The notes under the pieces: model-generated | The model's input: the letters and a program-made list of their open reading frames with translations, nothing else | What the model was told of the DNA's origin: nothing | Database searches by the model: none | Source: Gelatiniphilus marinus | GTDB taxonomy: Bacteria; Bacteroidota; Bacteroidia; Flavobacteriales; Flavobacteriaceae | NCBI RefSeq assembly: GCF_042678305.1 | Contig: NZ_JBHUDT010000003.1 | Strand: one strand, 5' to 3' | DNA: 64,000 nucleotides | Shown here: one piece after another, positions 16,659 through 26,174 of the stretch | How the letters are laid out: each line of letters begins with the position of its first letter | Numbering within the stretch: position 1 is the first letter of the stretch | Translations under genes and position numbers: made by a program

Positions 16659-18836
16659 ATGCGAAAAAACATCCAAAATATCAATTTAAAGCCCGAAGCA
16701 AGAAACTGTAATTTAAAAACTTCAAAATTCTTAACTGCTGAAGGTATTCCTGTAAAATCAAATTATTCTAAAACCGATTTACAAACTATCGAGCACCTTA
16801 ATTTTGTTGCCGGCATAGCACCATATCTTCGTGGACCTTACAGCACCATGTACGTACGGCGTCCTTGGACCATTCGCCAGTACGCCGGATTTTCTACCGC
16901 AGAAGAAAGTAACGCCTTTTACAGACGTAATTTAGAAGCAGGACAAAAAGGCCTATCTGTGGCTTTCGATTTGGCCACACACCGCGGTTACGATTCAGAC
17001 CACCAACGCGTGGTTGGCGATGTTGGTAAAGCAGGTGTCGCCATCGATTCGGTTGAAGATATGAAAACGCTTTTCAACCAAATTCCGTTAGAAAAAATGT
17101 CGGTTTCCATGACTATGAACGGTGCTGTGTTACCTATTATGGCATTCTATATCGTAGCTGCAGAAGAACAAGGCGTTAAACCAGAGCAACTGGCCGGAAC
17201 CATTCAAAATGATATTTTAAAGGAGTTTATGGTGCGCAATACCTACATTTACCCTCCAAGGCCTTCAATGAAAATTATTTCAGATATTTTTGAATTTACC
17301 AGCAAAAACATGCCCAAATTTAATAGCATTAGCATTTCGGGCTACCATATGCAAGAAGCTGGTGCCACCTGCGATATTGAACTCGCTTATACGCTGGCCA
17401 ATGGTTTAGAGTATATTAGAAAAGGGTTAGATGCAGGCATGGATATAGATACCTTTGCACCCCGGCTTTCCTTTTTTTGGGCCATTGGCATGAATCATTT
17501 TATGGAAATTGCCAAATTGAGGGCAGCACGTATGTTATGGGCAAAATTGGTAAAACAATTTAATCCAAAGAATGAAAAATCGCTGGCATTACGCACCCAT
17601 TGCCAAACCAGCGGTTGGAGTTTAACAGAGCAGGACCCTTTTAATAACGTTGCACGAACAACCATTGAAGCGGCGGCAGCAGCTTTTGGCGGCACGCAAT
17701 CTTTACATACCAATGCGCTAGACGAAGCCATTGCCTTACCCACAGATTTTTCGGCACGCATAGCAAGAAACACGCAACTGTTTTTACAAGAAGAAACTAA
17801 AATTACCAAAACTGTCGATCCTTGGGCGGGTAGTTTTTATGTTGAAAAACTAACCCACGATATAGCTCAAAAAGCATGGGCTTTAATTGAAGAAGTTGAA
17901 GCACTTGGAGGTATGACTAAAGCCATTGAAACTGGTATCCCGAAAATAAGAATAGAACAAGCGGCAGCACGCAAACAAGCACGCATAGATTCAGGACAAG
18001 ACATTATTGTTGGCGTAAATAAATATAGATTAAAAGAAGAAGCCCCTATTAACACCTTAGAAGTCGATAATCAAACGGTTCGTAATCAGCAAATAAGCAG
18101 TTTAAACAAGATTAAATCAGAAAGAAATAATAACAGTGTTAAAATGGCTTTATCGAAATTAACCGAAGCTGCCAAAGCGTGGTATAACCCAAACACTTCT
18201 AAAAAAGAAACCCCAAGTTCTGTTTTAAAAGATTCTCCATTTCATGAGAATTTATTAGCTTTAGCTGTTAAAGCTGCCCACAAAAGGGCTACTTTAGGCG
18301 AGATTAGCGATGCTCTAGAGGTTGTTTTCGGGCGCTATAAGGCACAAATTAAATCTTTTTCTGGCGTGTATAGCAAAGAAATAAAAAACGACGATAGCTT
18401 TAAAAAAGCAAAAGCACTAGCCGATGTTTTTGCCCAACAAGATGGGCGACGACCTCGAATTATGATTGCTAAAATAGGGCAAGACGGACACGATCGTGGC
18501 GCCAAAGTTGTGGCAACGGGTTATGCCGATTTAGGGTTTGATGTAGATATTGGCCCCTTATTTCAAACCCCGCAAGAAGCCGCCAAACAAGCCGTAGAAA
18601 ACGATGTGCATATACTTGGGGTTTCATCGCTTGCTGCAGGACACAAAACATTGGTCCCACAAGTAATTGATGCTTTAAAAAAATATGGACGCGACGATAT
18701 TATGGTTATTGTTGGTGGCGTAATACCAAAACAAGATTACCAATATTTATTTGATGCCGGTGCTGTGGCAGTATTTGGCCCAGGCACTAAAATTAGCAAT
18801 GCCGCGATTAAGATTTTGGAGATTTTGATTGATTAG
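16659..18836 (+). CDS. scpA: Methylmalonyl-CoA mutase, large (catalytic) subunit
   Basis: 725 residues, full family length. The N-terminal TIM-barrel contains YVRRPWTIRQYAGFSTAEESN, GLSVAFDLATHRGYDSDHQRVVGDVG and the RTHCQTSGWSLTEQDP region. The C-terminal cobalamin domain has the base-off motif D609-x-H611-x-x-G614 and later GVSSLAAGH and VIVGGVIP. It interconverts methylmalonyl-CoA and succinyl-CoA using adenosylcobalamin, linking propionate metabolism to the TCA cycle. The small subunit gene often found directly upstream in Flavobacteriaceae is absent here. The neighbour is the DUF71 gene. Confidence 0.96.
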   Translation: MRKNIQNINLKPEARNCNLKTSKFLTAEGIPVKSNYSKTDLQTIEHLNFVAGIAPYLRGPYSTMYVRRPWTIRQYAGFSTAEESNAFYRRNLEAGQKGLSVAFDLATHRGYDSDHQRVVGDVGKAGVAIDSVEDMKTLFNQIPLEKMSVSMTMNGAVLPIMAFYIVAAEEQGVKPEQLAGTIQNDILKEFMVRNTYIYPPRPSMKIISDIFEFTSKNMPKFNSISISGYHMQEAGATCDIELAYTLANGLEYIRKGLDAGMDIDTFAPRLSFFWAIGMNHFMEIAKLRAARMLWAKLVKQFNPKNEKSLALRTHCQTSGWSLTEQDPFNNVARTTIEAAAAAFGGTQSLHTNALDEAIALPTDFSARIARNTQLFLQEETKITKTVDPWAGSFYVEKLTHDIAQKAWALIEEVEALGGMTKAIETGIPKIRIEQAAARKQARIDSGQDIIVGVNKYRLKEEAPINTLEVDNQTVRNQQISSLNKIKSERNNNSVKMALSKLTEAAKAWYNPNTSKKETPSSVLKDSPFHENLLALAVKAAHKRATLGEISDALEVVFGRYKAQIKSFSGVYSKEIKNDDSFKKAKALADVFAQQDGRRPRIMIAKIGQDGHDRGAKVVATGYADLGFDVDIGPLFQTPQEAAKQAVENDVHILGVSSLAAGHKTLVPQVIDALKKYGRDDIMVIVGGVIPKQDYQYLFDAGAVAVFGPGTKISNAAIKILEILID

Positions 18837-18890
18837 CTCATCTTCATTCTAAATGCAAAAAAACCATCTTCTTTTAAGATGTATTTTAAT

Positions 18891-18898
18891 TAACTTTG
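18891..18898 (+). promoter_or_regulatory. Possible -7 element (TAACTTTG) for the DUF2200 gene
   Basis: TAACTTTG matches TAnnTTTG, 88 bp before the ATG at 18986. A small hairpin (CATCTT/AAGATG, 18865-18881 region) lies upstream, after the mutase gene. No -33 TTG is clear. Confidence 0.3.
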
Positions 18899-18985
18899 AT
18901 GTACCGTTGGCTATCAGGATTTATTTCAGTAAAAAAACTGGGTTTATAGACTTGAAAGCTTCAGCCCCACTAAATAAAGGCAGAA

Positions 18986-19357
18986 ATGAAAGTTACAGAC
19001 AAACACAATGAAAGAATCGCAAAAATAACGTTTGCCTCTGTTTACCCTCATTACTTGACAAAGGTATTAAAGAAAGGCAGAACAAAGGAAGAACTCCACC
19101 AAGTGATAGAATGGTTAACAGGTTTTGATGATTTGATAATTCAAGATCTTATCGATAAAAAGTCAAGCTTTGAAACATTCTTCCAAAAGGCAAAATTAAA
19201 TGCGAATGCTCACCTCATTAAAGGCGTGATATGCGGTTATCGAATTGAGGACATAGATAATCCGTTAACTCAACAAGTCAGGTTTTTGGACAAGTTGGTG
19301 GATGAATTAGCCAAAGGGCGAAAAATGGATAAAATATTACGAGAAGAAATAAAATAA
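18986..19357 (+). CDS. DUF2200 domain-containing protein
   Basis: 123 residues, cytosolic. It matches the DUF2200 pattern throughout: ERIAKITFASVYPHYLTKVLKKGRTKEELHQVIEWLTGF and LNANAHLIKGVICGYRIEDIDNPLTQQVRFLDKLVDELAKG. This is a compact family of unknown function found in many bacteria. It has no operon partner here: it lies 149 bp after the mutase gene and is followed by a terminator shared with convergent aconitase. Confidence 0.92.
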   Translation: MKVTDKHNERIAKITFASVYPHYLTKVLKKGRTKEELHQVIEWLTGFDDLIIQDLIDKKSSFETFFQKAKLNANAHLIKGVICGYRIEDIDNPLTQQVRFLDKLVDELAKGRKMDKILREEIK

Positions 19358-19379
19358 AACAGGCACCAAAAAAAGCAAT

Positions 19380-19412
19380 AAAAAAAATCCAGCTAAAAAA
19401 CTGGATTTTTTC
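19380..19412. terminator. Bidirectional terminator between DUF2200 gene and aconitase
   Basis: AAAAAATCCAG and CTGGATTTTTT form an 11-bp stem around an 8-nt A-rich loop (19382-19411), with a T-tract on both strands. Confidence 0.88.
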
Positions 19413-19454
19413 TATTACGACCTGCAAGATTTCGCAACCTTGCCGATAAAAAAA

Positions 19455-21722
19455 TTATGCATTTTGTTTCTTAATTAAATTAAGTGCCGAACCGTGATTG
19501 TACCATTCAATCTGAGCTTGGTTGTAAGTATGGTTCAATTTAATGGTATCTTTAGAACCATCGGTATGAACGGCTTCCAATGTTAATTGCTTTCCAGGAG
19601 CAAATTCGTTTAAATCTGTAAAGTTAAATGTATCATCTTCTTGAATCAAATCGTAATCGCTTTCTTTATCAAAAGTTAAGCCCAACATACCTTGTTTTTT
19701 AAGATTGGTTTCGTGTATTCGTGCAAACGATTTTACAATAACAGCAGCAACGCCAAGGTGTCTTGGTTGCATAGCTGCATGCTCGCGCGATGAGCCTTCT
19801 CCATAGTTATGATCGCCAACAACAATGGTTTTAATGCCTGCTTTTTTGTAGGCACGCTGTACATCTGGCACACCACCATAATCTCCTGTTAATTGATTTT
19901 TAACAAAGTTTGTTTTTTGGTTAAAGGCATTAACAGCACCTATTAAGGTGTTGTTTGCAATATTATCTAAATGCCCTCTAAAACGCAACCATGGTCCCGC
20001 CATAGAAATATGGTCTGTGGTACATTTGCCAAAGGCCTTTATTAATAATTTGGCCCCTGTAATGGTGTTTCCTATAGGCTTGAAAGGTGTTAATAATTGC
20101 AGGCGCTCTGAATCGTCTTTAACAGAAACTTGAACGTGGCTTCCGTCTTTTTCTGGTGCCAAATAGCCATTATCTTTTACATCGAAACCTTTTGGTGGCA
20201 ATTCCCATCCTGTGGGTTCGTCGAACATCACTTCTTCACCATTTTCGTTAATCAACTTATCTTTAAGCGGATTAAAATCCAATCGTCCCGCAATAGCGAT
20301 AGCTGCGGTTATCTCTGGTGAAGCAACAAAAGCGTGAGTGTTTGGATTACCATCGGCTCGCTTTGCAAAATTTCTGTTAAAAGAATGTACAATGCTGTTT
20401 TTTGGTGCATTTTTAGGGTCTGAATATCTTGCCCATTGCCCAATACATGGCCCACAGGCATTGGTGAATATTTTGGCGTCCAGCTTTTCGAAAACCTCAA
20501 GAATACCATCACGTTCTGCGGTGTAACGTACTTGCTCAGAACCTGGGTTGATTCCTAATTCAGATTTCATTTTCAAACCTTTATCCAAAGCTTGTTGTGC
20601 TATGGATGAGGCCCGCGATAAATCTTCATAAGAGGAGTTTGTACAAGACCCTATTAATCCCCATTCAACAGTAATTGGCCAATCGTTAGCCTTAGCTTTT
20701 TCGGTCATTTCACTACCAACAGTAGTTGACAAATCTGGAGTAAAGGGCCCGTTTAATAATGGGCCTAATTCAGAAAGGTTAATGTCTATAACCTGATCGA
20801 AATATTGTTCTGGGTTATCGTAAACCTCAGCATCGGCTGTTAAATGCTCTTTTACTGCGTTAGCAGCATCGGCAACATCGGCTCTATCGGTGGCGCGTAA
20901 ATAACGCTCCATAGATTCATCGTAACCAAATGTTGATGTGGTTGCTCCTATTTCTGCTCCCATGTTACAAATGGTGCCTTTTCCAGTACAGGACATAGCA
21001 GTCGCTCCAGGCCCAAAATATTCAACAATAGCACCTGTTCCTCCTTTTACGGTAAGAATTTCGGCAACTTTTAAGATCACGTCTTTTGGTGCCGTCCATC
21101 CAGAAAGTTTTCCGGTTAATCTCACACCAATTAGTTTTGGAAATTTAAGTTCCCAAGCCATTCCCGCCATAACATCTACAGCATCTGCACCACCAACACC
21201 TATGGCCACCATACCTAATCCGCCTGCATTTACAGTGTGCGAATCGGTACCTATCATCATGCCTCCGGGAAAGGCATAGTTTTCTAAAACCACTTGATGA
21301 ATAATGCCTGCACCAGGTTTCCAAAACCCGATACCGTATTTATTCGAAACAGATTCCAAGAAATTGAAAACTTCACTACTAACATCGTTGGCGTGTTTTA
21401 AATCGGTTACGGCACCGTCTTTTGCTTGGATTAAATGATCGCAATGTACTGTTGTAGGTACAGCTACTTTAGCTTTTCCTGCTTGCATAAACTGTAAAAG
21501 CGCCATTTGTGCTGTTGCATCTTGACATGCGATTCTATCTGGTGCAAAATCCACATAATCCTTACCCCTTGCAAAGGCTTTGGTAGGGTTGCCGTCCCAT
21601 AAATGAGAGTACAATATCTTTTCGGATAAGGTTAAGGGTTTACCCACAATCTCGCGTGCTTTGTTTACACGTTCTGCCATTTTGGTGTAAACATCTTTTA
21701 TCATATCAATATCGAATGCCAT
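19455..21722 (-). CDS. acnA: Aconitate hydratase (mitochondrial-type, 755 residues)
   Basis: 755 residues, the length of the mitochondrial-type aconitase used by Bacteroidota rather than the ~890-residue bacterial AcnA or AcnB. The [4Fe-4S] ligands are visible as Cys360 (GSCTNSSYED), Cys423 and Cys426 (NACGPCIGQW). The GTDSHTVNAGGLGM motif and the C-terminal swivel domain with GDHNYGEGSSREHAAMQPRHLG are intact. It isomerises citrate to isocitrate. A TATTTTTG element on the minus strand (21771-21764) is a plausible -7 promoter box. The symbol is used loosely, since naming varies in this phylum. Confidence 0.96.
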   Translation of the reverse strand: MAFDIDMIKDVYTKMAERVNKAREIVGKPLTLSEKILYSHLWDGNPTKAFARGKDYVDFAPDRIACQDATAQMALLQFMQAGKAKVAVPTTVHCDHLIQAKDGAVTDLKHANDVSSEVFNFLESVSNKYGIGFWKPGAGIIHQVVLENYAFPGGMMIGTDSHTVNAGGLGMVAIGVGGADAVDVMAGMAWELKFPKLIGVRLTGKLSGWTAPKDVILKVAEILTVKGGTGAIVEYFGPGATAMSCTGKGTICNMGAEIGATTSTFGYDESMERYLRATDRADVADAANAVKEHLTADAEVYDNPEQYFDQVIDINLSELGPLLNGPFTPDLSTTVGSEMTEKAKANDWPITVEWGLIGSCTNSSYEDLSRASSIAQQALDKGLKMKSELGINPGSEQVRYTAERDGILEVFEKLDAKIFTNACGPCIGQWARYSDPKNAPKNSIVHSFNRNFAKRADGNPNTHAFVASPEITAAIAIAGRLDFNPLKDKLINENGEEVMFDEPTGWELPPKGFDVKDNGYLAPEKDGSHVQVSVKDDSERLQLLTPFKPIGNTITGAKLLIKAFGKCTTDHISMAGPWLRFRGHLDNIANNTLIGAVNAFNQKTNFVKNQLTGDYGGVPDVQRAYKKAGIKTIVVGDHNYGEGSSREHAAMQPRHLGVAAVIVKSFARIHETNLKKQGMLGLTFDKESDYDLIQEDDTFNFTDLNEFAPGKQLTLEAVHTDGSKDTIKLNHTYNQAQIEWYNHGSALNLIKKQNA

Positions 21723-21763
21723 ATTTTTTATGTTTTTAATTGTTCGGTTTTTTGAAAGTCTTG

Positions 21764-21771
21764 CAAAAATA
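21764..21771 (-). promoter_or_regulatory. Possible -7 element (TATTTTTG) for aconitase
   Basis: On the minus strand TATTTTTGCAA matches the common flavobacterial TAnnTTTG box, about 42 bp upstream of the ATG at 21722. A -33 TTG at the usual distance is not seen. Confidence 0.38.
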
Positions 21772-22015
21772 CAAATAATAGCAGGCTTTAAAAAATTCTA
21801 ATCAAATCTATTATATTTTTGAATAATTCTTAACAACAACAATTAATTTACCATAAAATATAATGATTCGGTAAAAATTACACTTCAAAATTTTCAAATC
21901 AACAATAAATTATAGTTTTGATTTACATTACATATTATTGAAAAAAACTATTTTGGAATAACAACTGGTTATTTATCTACTTAATAATATTAAGTTTGTA
22001 ACAAACAACTAGGGC

Positions 22016-23710
22016 ATGCTACTTATTTTTTTAAGTTGGATTTACATCTTCTTTACAGCTAAAAACTTTGGAATCCTTTTTACAAAAATATTTAACATAA
22101 AGACTTGCAACTGTTTTGTTGTTATAGCTTTAGGGCTTTTATTTTATACGATAACTACAAGCTTTTTTGCTTTTTTTATTAGAATAAACATTGAATATTA
22201 CCTACTTGTTTTATGTTTAAATCTGTTGCTTGCATACCGGTTTAAAAACATTATTATAGACTATTTGAGTTCTACATTTAAAACTTTTAAAAGCTTAAAT
22301 ATTCAACACAAAATTCTTTATTTATTTCTGTTTACTATTCTATTAGCACAAAGTAGCACCAAACCCTATTTAATTGATAATGAAACTTATTACATTCAAA
22401 CCATAAAATGGATTAATGAATTTGGCTACGTAAAAGGATTAGCGAATGTACATATGTTTTTAGGACAAAATTCGTCGTGGCACACATTGCAAGCAGGGTT
22501 TAATTTTCCGTTTTTTTCAAATTTTCATAATGATATAAATGGTTTTTTGTTTGTTGTGTTTAGCATTTTCGCCGTTGAGAAATTGAGTAATAATAGTGAA
22601 AACATCCAAGATTTTAGTTTGGGATTGATACTCCTATTTTCGCTTTTCTTAATGCAATTTGTTAATGCGCCTTCGCCAGATTTAATTATCTTTTTAATAA
22701 CGCCTTATATATTCTATCTGTTTATTGTAAATTATAAAAACATCAGTAAAAACGACTTTAAAATCTTTTTAAGCTTGGTGCTTTTCTTATGTTTTGTTAA
22801 AGTAACCATGGTGGTTTTATCAACATTAATATTAATACTTTTCTTAAATAATTATAACACTTTAAAAAGCCAATTGTGGCAATATTTATTTTTTAGCATT
22901 ACTGTTTTAGTGCTATTTATCTCTAAAAACGCAATTGTTTCAGGGTATTTACTTTACCCCATTACACAAATCGATTTAGTTGACTTTGATTGGAAAGTAC
23001 CCAAAGAACTTTTAAATTTTTATAAACTGGGCACCTATTTAGAAGGCATGAGCAATATGGATGTGTCGCAATTAGGTTTTTTAGAAAAAGTAAAAGTATG
23101 GCTAACCCTACCTAAATTAGATGGTTTATTCAACAAAGCATTTATACTTCTGTTAATTGTTTTTCCGTGGGCTGTTTACAAGAACAAAGACAAATCCAGT
23201 TTATTTATAATCTTTATTTTGGCCATTATCCAACTTGTATTATTATGGTTTACATCGCCACAGTACCGATTCTTTTTTGTGTTTGTTTCTTTTTTGGGCA
23301 TTCAGGTATTTTTAAGGTTTTCAGCAATCAGAAAAGCTGGGCTTTACTTAGTTTACCTATCGGTAATTTTAAGTGCTATTCCTGTTTTTATAACCATTGA
23401 TTTGAATGCGTTTACCAACAATAATTTTGCTATGGAATTAAATACGTTCAAACTTAAAAACATTATTATCCCAGAAGCAAACACTAAAACCGAAACTAAA
23501 TATACCATGCATAATATTGATGGTTTTGAGTTTTATTCACCAAATGAAGATGTGTTTTTTTGGGCTACAGGAGATGGCAATTTGCCTTGTGTGAATAAAA
23601 AACAAATAGACTACATAAGATACTATTATAATTACGTGCCGCAAATGCGAACAGATAATTTAAAAGATGGTTTTAAATCTATTGCTATTGAAAAAACAAT
23701 AAAAAACTAG
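22016..23710 (+). CDS. Polytopic membrane protein, LIC_10190-like / glycosyltransferase-like
   Basis: 564 residues with roughly a dozen hydrophobic segments and a hydrophilic C-terminal ~80 residues (GFEFYSPNEDVFFWATGDGNLPCVNKKQIDYIRYYYNYVPQMR). Layout and end region resemble the LIC_10190-type membrane proteins, a group related in topology to GT-C glycosyltransferases and O-antigen polymerases. The acidic loop after TM4 (LIDNETYYIQTIKWINEFG) could be an active-site loop. It is very AT-rich and sits between aconitase and moxR, which are often neighbours in relatives. Function is not established. Confidence 0.75.
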   Translation: MLLIFLSWIYIFFTAKNFGILFTKIFNIKTCNCFVVIALGLLFYTITTSFFAFFIRINIEYYLLVLCLNLLLAYRFKNIIIDYLSSTFKTFKSLNIQHKILYLFLFTILLAQSSTKPYLIDNETYYIQTIKWINEFGYVKGLANVHMFLGQNSSWHTLQAGFNFPFFSNFHNDINGFLFVVFSIFAVEKLSNNSENIQDFSLGLILLFSLFLMQFVNAPSPDLIIFLITPYIFYLFIVNYKNISKNDFKIFLSLVLFLCFVKVTMVVLSTLILILFLNNYNTLKSQLWQYLFFSITVLVLFISKNAIVSGYLLYPITQIDLVDFDWKVPKELLNFYKLGTYLEGMSNMDVSQLGFLEKVKVWLTLPKLDGLFNKAFILLLIVFPWAVYKNKDKSSLFIIFILAIIQLVLLWFTSPQYRFFFVFVSFLGIQVFLRFSAIRKAGLYLVYLSVILSAIPVFITIDLNAFTNNNFAMELNTFKLKNIIIPEANTKTETKYTMHNIDGFEFYSPNEDVFFWATGDGNLPCVNKKQIDYIRYYYNYVPQMRTDNLKDGFKSIAIEKTIKN

Positions 23711-23762
23711 ATTTCGAGTGCAGTTCGATTACGCCGGTCGCTCAATTTATAATAAAAATAAA

Positions 23763-24716
23763 CTAAAAAAGACTTTTAATAACTTGTTCTTCTGAAACAC
23801 CTTCGGCTTCAGCCTTGTAGTTTTTAATAATGCGATGTCTTAAAATACTATGGGCCACGGCCTGAACATCCTCAATATCCGGAGAAAATTTACCGTGAAT
23901 GGCAGCGTGGGTTTTAGCTGCCAAAATTAAGTTTTGTGATGCTCTCGGGCCTGCGCCCCAATCGATGTAATTTTTAACCAAATCGTTTGCCGCATCGGTA
24001 TTTGGTCTCGTTTTTCCAACCATGGCTACGGCGTACTCAATAACGTTATCGGCAACGGGCATACGACGAATAAGCTGCTGAAAATCGATAATCTCTTGAG
24101 CAGAAAACAAGGCATTTACCTGTACTTGCTTATCCGTTGTGGTAGCTTTTACAACCTGTACTTCTTCTTTAAAGGAAGGATAGCCTAAATTTATGGCAAA
24201 CATAAAACGGTCCAATTGGGCTTCGGGTAACGGGTAGGTACCTTCTTGCTCAATGGGGTTTTGTGTAGCCAATACAAAGTACGGCAAACTTAATTTATAA
24301 TGATGCCCCGCAACGGTAACAGCACGTTCTTGCATGGCTTCTAATAAAGCGGCTTGGGTTTTTGGTGGTGTACGGTTAATCTCGTCGGCTAAAATTATAT
24401 TGGCAAAAATAGGGCCTTTAATGAATTTAAAATGACGGTCTTCGTCTAAAATCTCACTACCTAAAATATCACTGGGCATTAAATCCGGTGTGAATTGAAT
24501 GCGTTTAAAATCCAGCCCCAAAGCCTGTGCTATGGTATTTACCATTAAGGTTTTTGCTAGACCAGGAACCCCGATAAGCAAAGAGTGACCACCAGAAAAT
24601 ATTGAAATTAAAATTTGATTTACAACCTGGTCTTGCCCAACAATGACTTTGGCTATTTCGGTTTTTAAATCTTTATATCGTTTTACAAATTGGTTAACGG
24701 CAGCTACATCCGACAT
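23763..24716 (-). CDS. MoxR-family AAA+ ATPase
   Basis: 317 residues. Walker A is G49-V-P-G-L-A-K-T56 and Walker B is ILADEIN (Asp111-Glu112). ATQNPIEQEGTYPLPEAQLDRFMF carries sensor 1 and the conserved region of the family. MoxR ATPases act as chaperones that mature or activate metal- and von Willebrand-domain proteins. No VWA partner is adjacent; instead the gene follows three PPIase-type chaperones with a 3-bp gap, suggesting a joint role in envelope protein maturation. Confidence 0.95.
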   Translation of the reverse strand: MSDVAAVNQFVKRYKDLKTEIAKVIVGQDQVVNQILISIFSGGHSLLIGVPGLAKTLMVNTIAQALGLDFKRIQFTPDLMPSDILGSEILDEDRHFKFIKGPIFANIILADEINRTPPKTQAALLEAMQERAVTVAGHHYKLSLPYFVLATQNPIEQEGTYPLPEAQLDRFMFAINLGYPSFKEEVQVVKATTTDKQVQVNALFSAQEIIDFQQLIRRMPVADNVIEYAVAMVGKTRPNTDAANDLVKNYIDWGAGPRASQNLILAAKTHAAIHGKFSPDIEDVQAVAHSILRHRIIKNYKAEAEGVSEEQVIKSLF

Positions 24717-24719
24717 ATT

Positions 24720-26174
24720 TTATTGTTTTAACCAGTTACTAGAAAAATTGCACTCTCTGTGTTTTCCGCTAATTTTAATATAAGTATCTAATATTTTTTC
24801 TTTTTGCCATTTTTCTATAGCGATAACTCGTTTTTCGTTTAAGGCTTGCTCTTTTATTTTTAGATAATCGCGTGCGTAATCTGCTTCGTGCTCATCTATT
24901 CTATCTGTAACTGTTAAAATTTTAAACTTTACTTTTCCTCTTCTATCTTCTTCTCTAAGCACCAAACTTACCTCGTTATCTTTTAGGTTTTGAATTTGGG
25001 CGTACAACTCGGGATCCATTCTAGTTAACTCAAAATTGTAGTCTTGAGTTTGCGGATTAATTAATTGTCCGCCATCAAATTTTGTTTCTTTTTCGTCACT
25101 CGATTCCCGTGCGGCCTCGGCAAAAGTAATATCGCCGGCTACAATTTTTTCCCTTACTTTTTCAAGGCGTTCTTTGGCTTCTTTAATAGCATCGTTAGAG
25201 ACTTTAGGAATCAAAAGAACATGGCTCACATCGTATTGCTGCCCTCTTATTTTTTCGAGTTTAATAATATGAAACCCAAATTCTGTTTCAAAAGGATCTG
25301 AAACCTCTCCTTCTTGCAATGCGAAGGCAACATCTCTAAATTCTTTAACCATTCTAGGTTTTTTTCTATCTAAAGTATAGATATAACCAGACTCTTTCAT
25401 TCCTGGGTCTTGACCATATAACACAACTTTAGATCTGAAACTGGCGCCATTTTCTACAACATCGGCTTTAAACCCTTTTAGGCGATCAATTATTTTTTGC
25501 TTTTCATCTTCAGACACTTTGGGTTCTGCTACAATTTGCGCCACTTTTAATTCGGTACCGAAAATGGGTCTTTCGTCTTTTGGAATGTTGTTGAAAAAAA
25601 TTCGAACCTCATCGGGGGTAATATCAACATCTTCAACAATTTTAGCTTGCATTCTTGAAGCTAATTGATTGTTTTTTATAATCTCGAATATTTCATCTCT
25701 ATAGCTTTTTTCGTCTTCTTTTCTGTGAATTTCCAGAAGCTTTTCCATAGAGCCTCCCGTTTGTTGCAAAAACTGCTGTATGGTATAATCTACCTGTTGG
25801 CGAATTTCGGCATCGGACACCTGAACACTGTCTTGAACGGCGTGGTGCGCATACAATTTATTCTCTAAAAGCTTGCCAAATAACTCGCAGGGTTTTATAG
25901 CTTTAATATCTACACCTTGGGCTTCTAATTGTTTGTATTCTTTATCCAAATCAGATTCTAAAACAATATAATCGCCCACAACGGCTGCAACACCATCTAC
26001 TTTTTGTGCTTTAAAATTGTTCTTTACAGTATCTGTTTTTTTTGCTGTTTCTTTAACTTCGTCTTCAATAATCTCTTGCGCAGACACAACATTTACAGCG
26101 AGTAAGGTTATGCTTAAAATAAATATATGCTTCAAATTAATTGTAAATTTCAAATTGTTTGTTTTTAATAGCAT
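24720..26174 (-). CDS. SurA-like peptidyl-prolyl isomerase (parvulin)
   Basis: 484 residues. A signal peptide (HIFILSITLLAVNVVSA) precedes a SurA-N-like helical region (VDGVAAVVGDYIVLESDLDKEY). Two parvulin-type domains follow. The second is the clearer one: QQYDVSHVLLIPKVSNDAIKEAKERLEKVREKIVAGDITFAEAARESSDEKETKFDGGQL. It probably chaperones outer-membrane proteins through the periplasm. ATG at 26174 overlaps the upstream gene by 38 bp; a TTG seven codons later (26153) would give a shorter, more typical signal peptide. Confidence 0.92.
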   Translation of the reverse strand: MLLKTNNLKFTINLKHIFILSITLLAVNVVSAQEIIEDEVKETAKKTDTVKNNFKAQKVDGVAAVVGDYIVLESDLDKEYKQLEAQGVDIKAIKPCELFGKLLENKLYAHHAVQDSVQVSDAEIRQQVDYTIQQFLQQTGGSMEKLLEIHRKEDEKSYRDEIFEIIKNNQLASRMQAKIVEDVDITPDEVRIFFNNIPKDERPIFGTELKVAQIVAEPKVSEDEKQKIIDRLKGFKADVVENGASFRSKVVLYGQDPGMKESGYIYTLDRKKPRMVKEFRDVAFALQEGEVSDPFETEFGFHIIKLEKIRGQQYDVSHVLLIPKVSNDAIKEAKERLEKVREKIVAGDITFAEAARESSDEKETKFDGGQLINPQTQDYNFELTRMDPELYAQIQNLKDNEVSLVLREEDRRGKVKFKILTVTDRIDEHEADYARDYLKIKEQALNEKRVIAIEKWQKEKILDTYIKISGKHRECNFSSNWLKQ

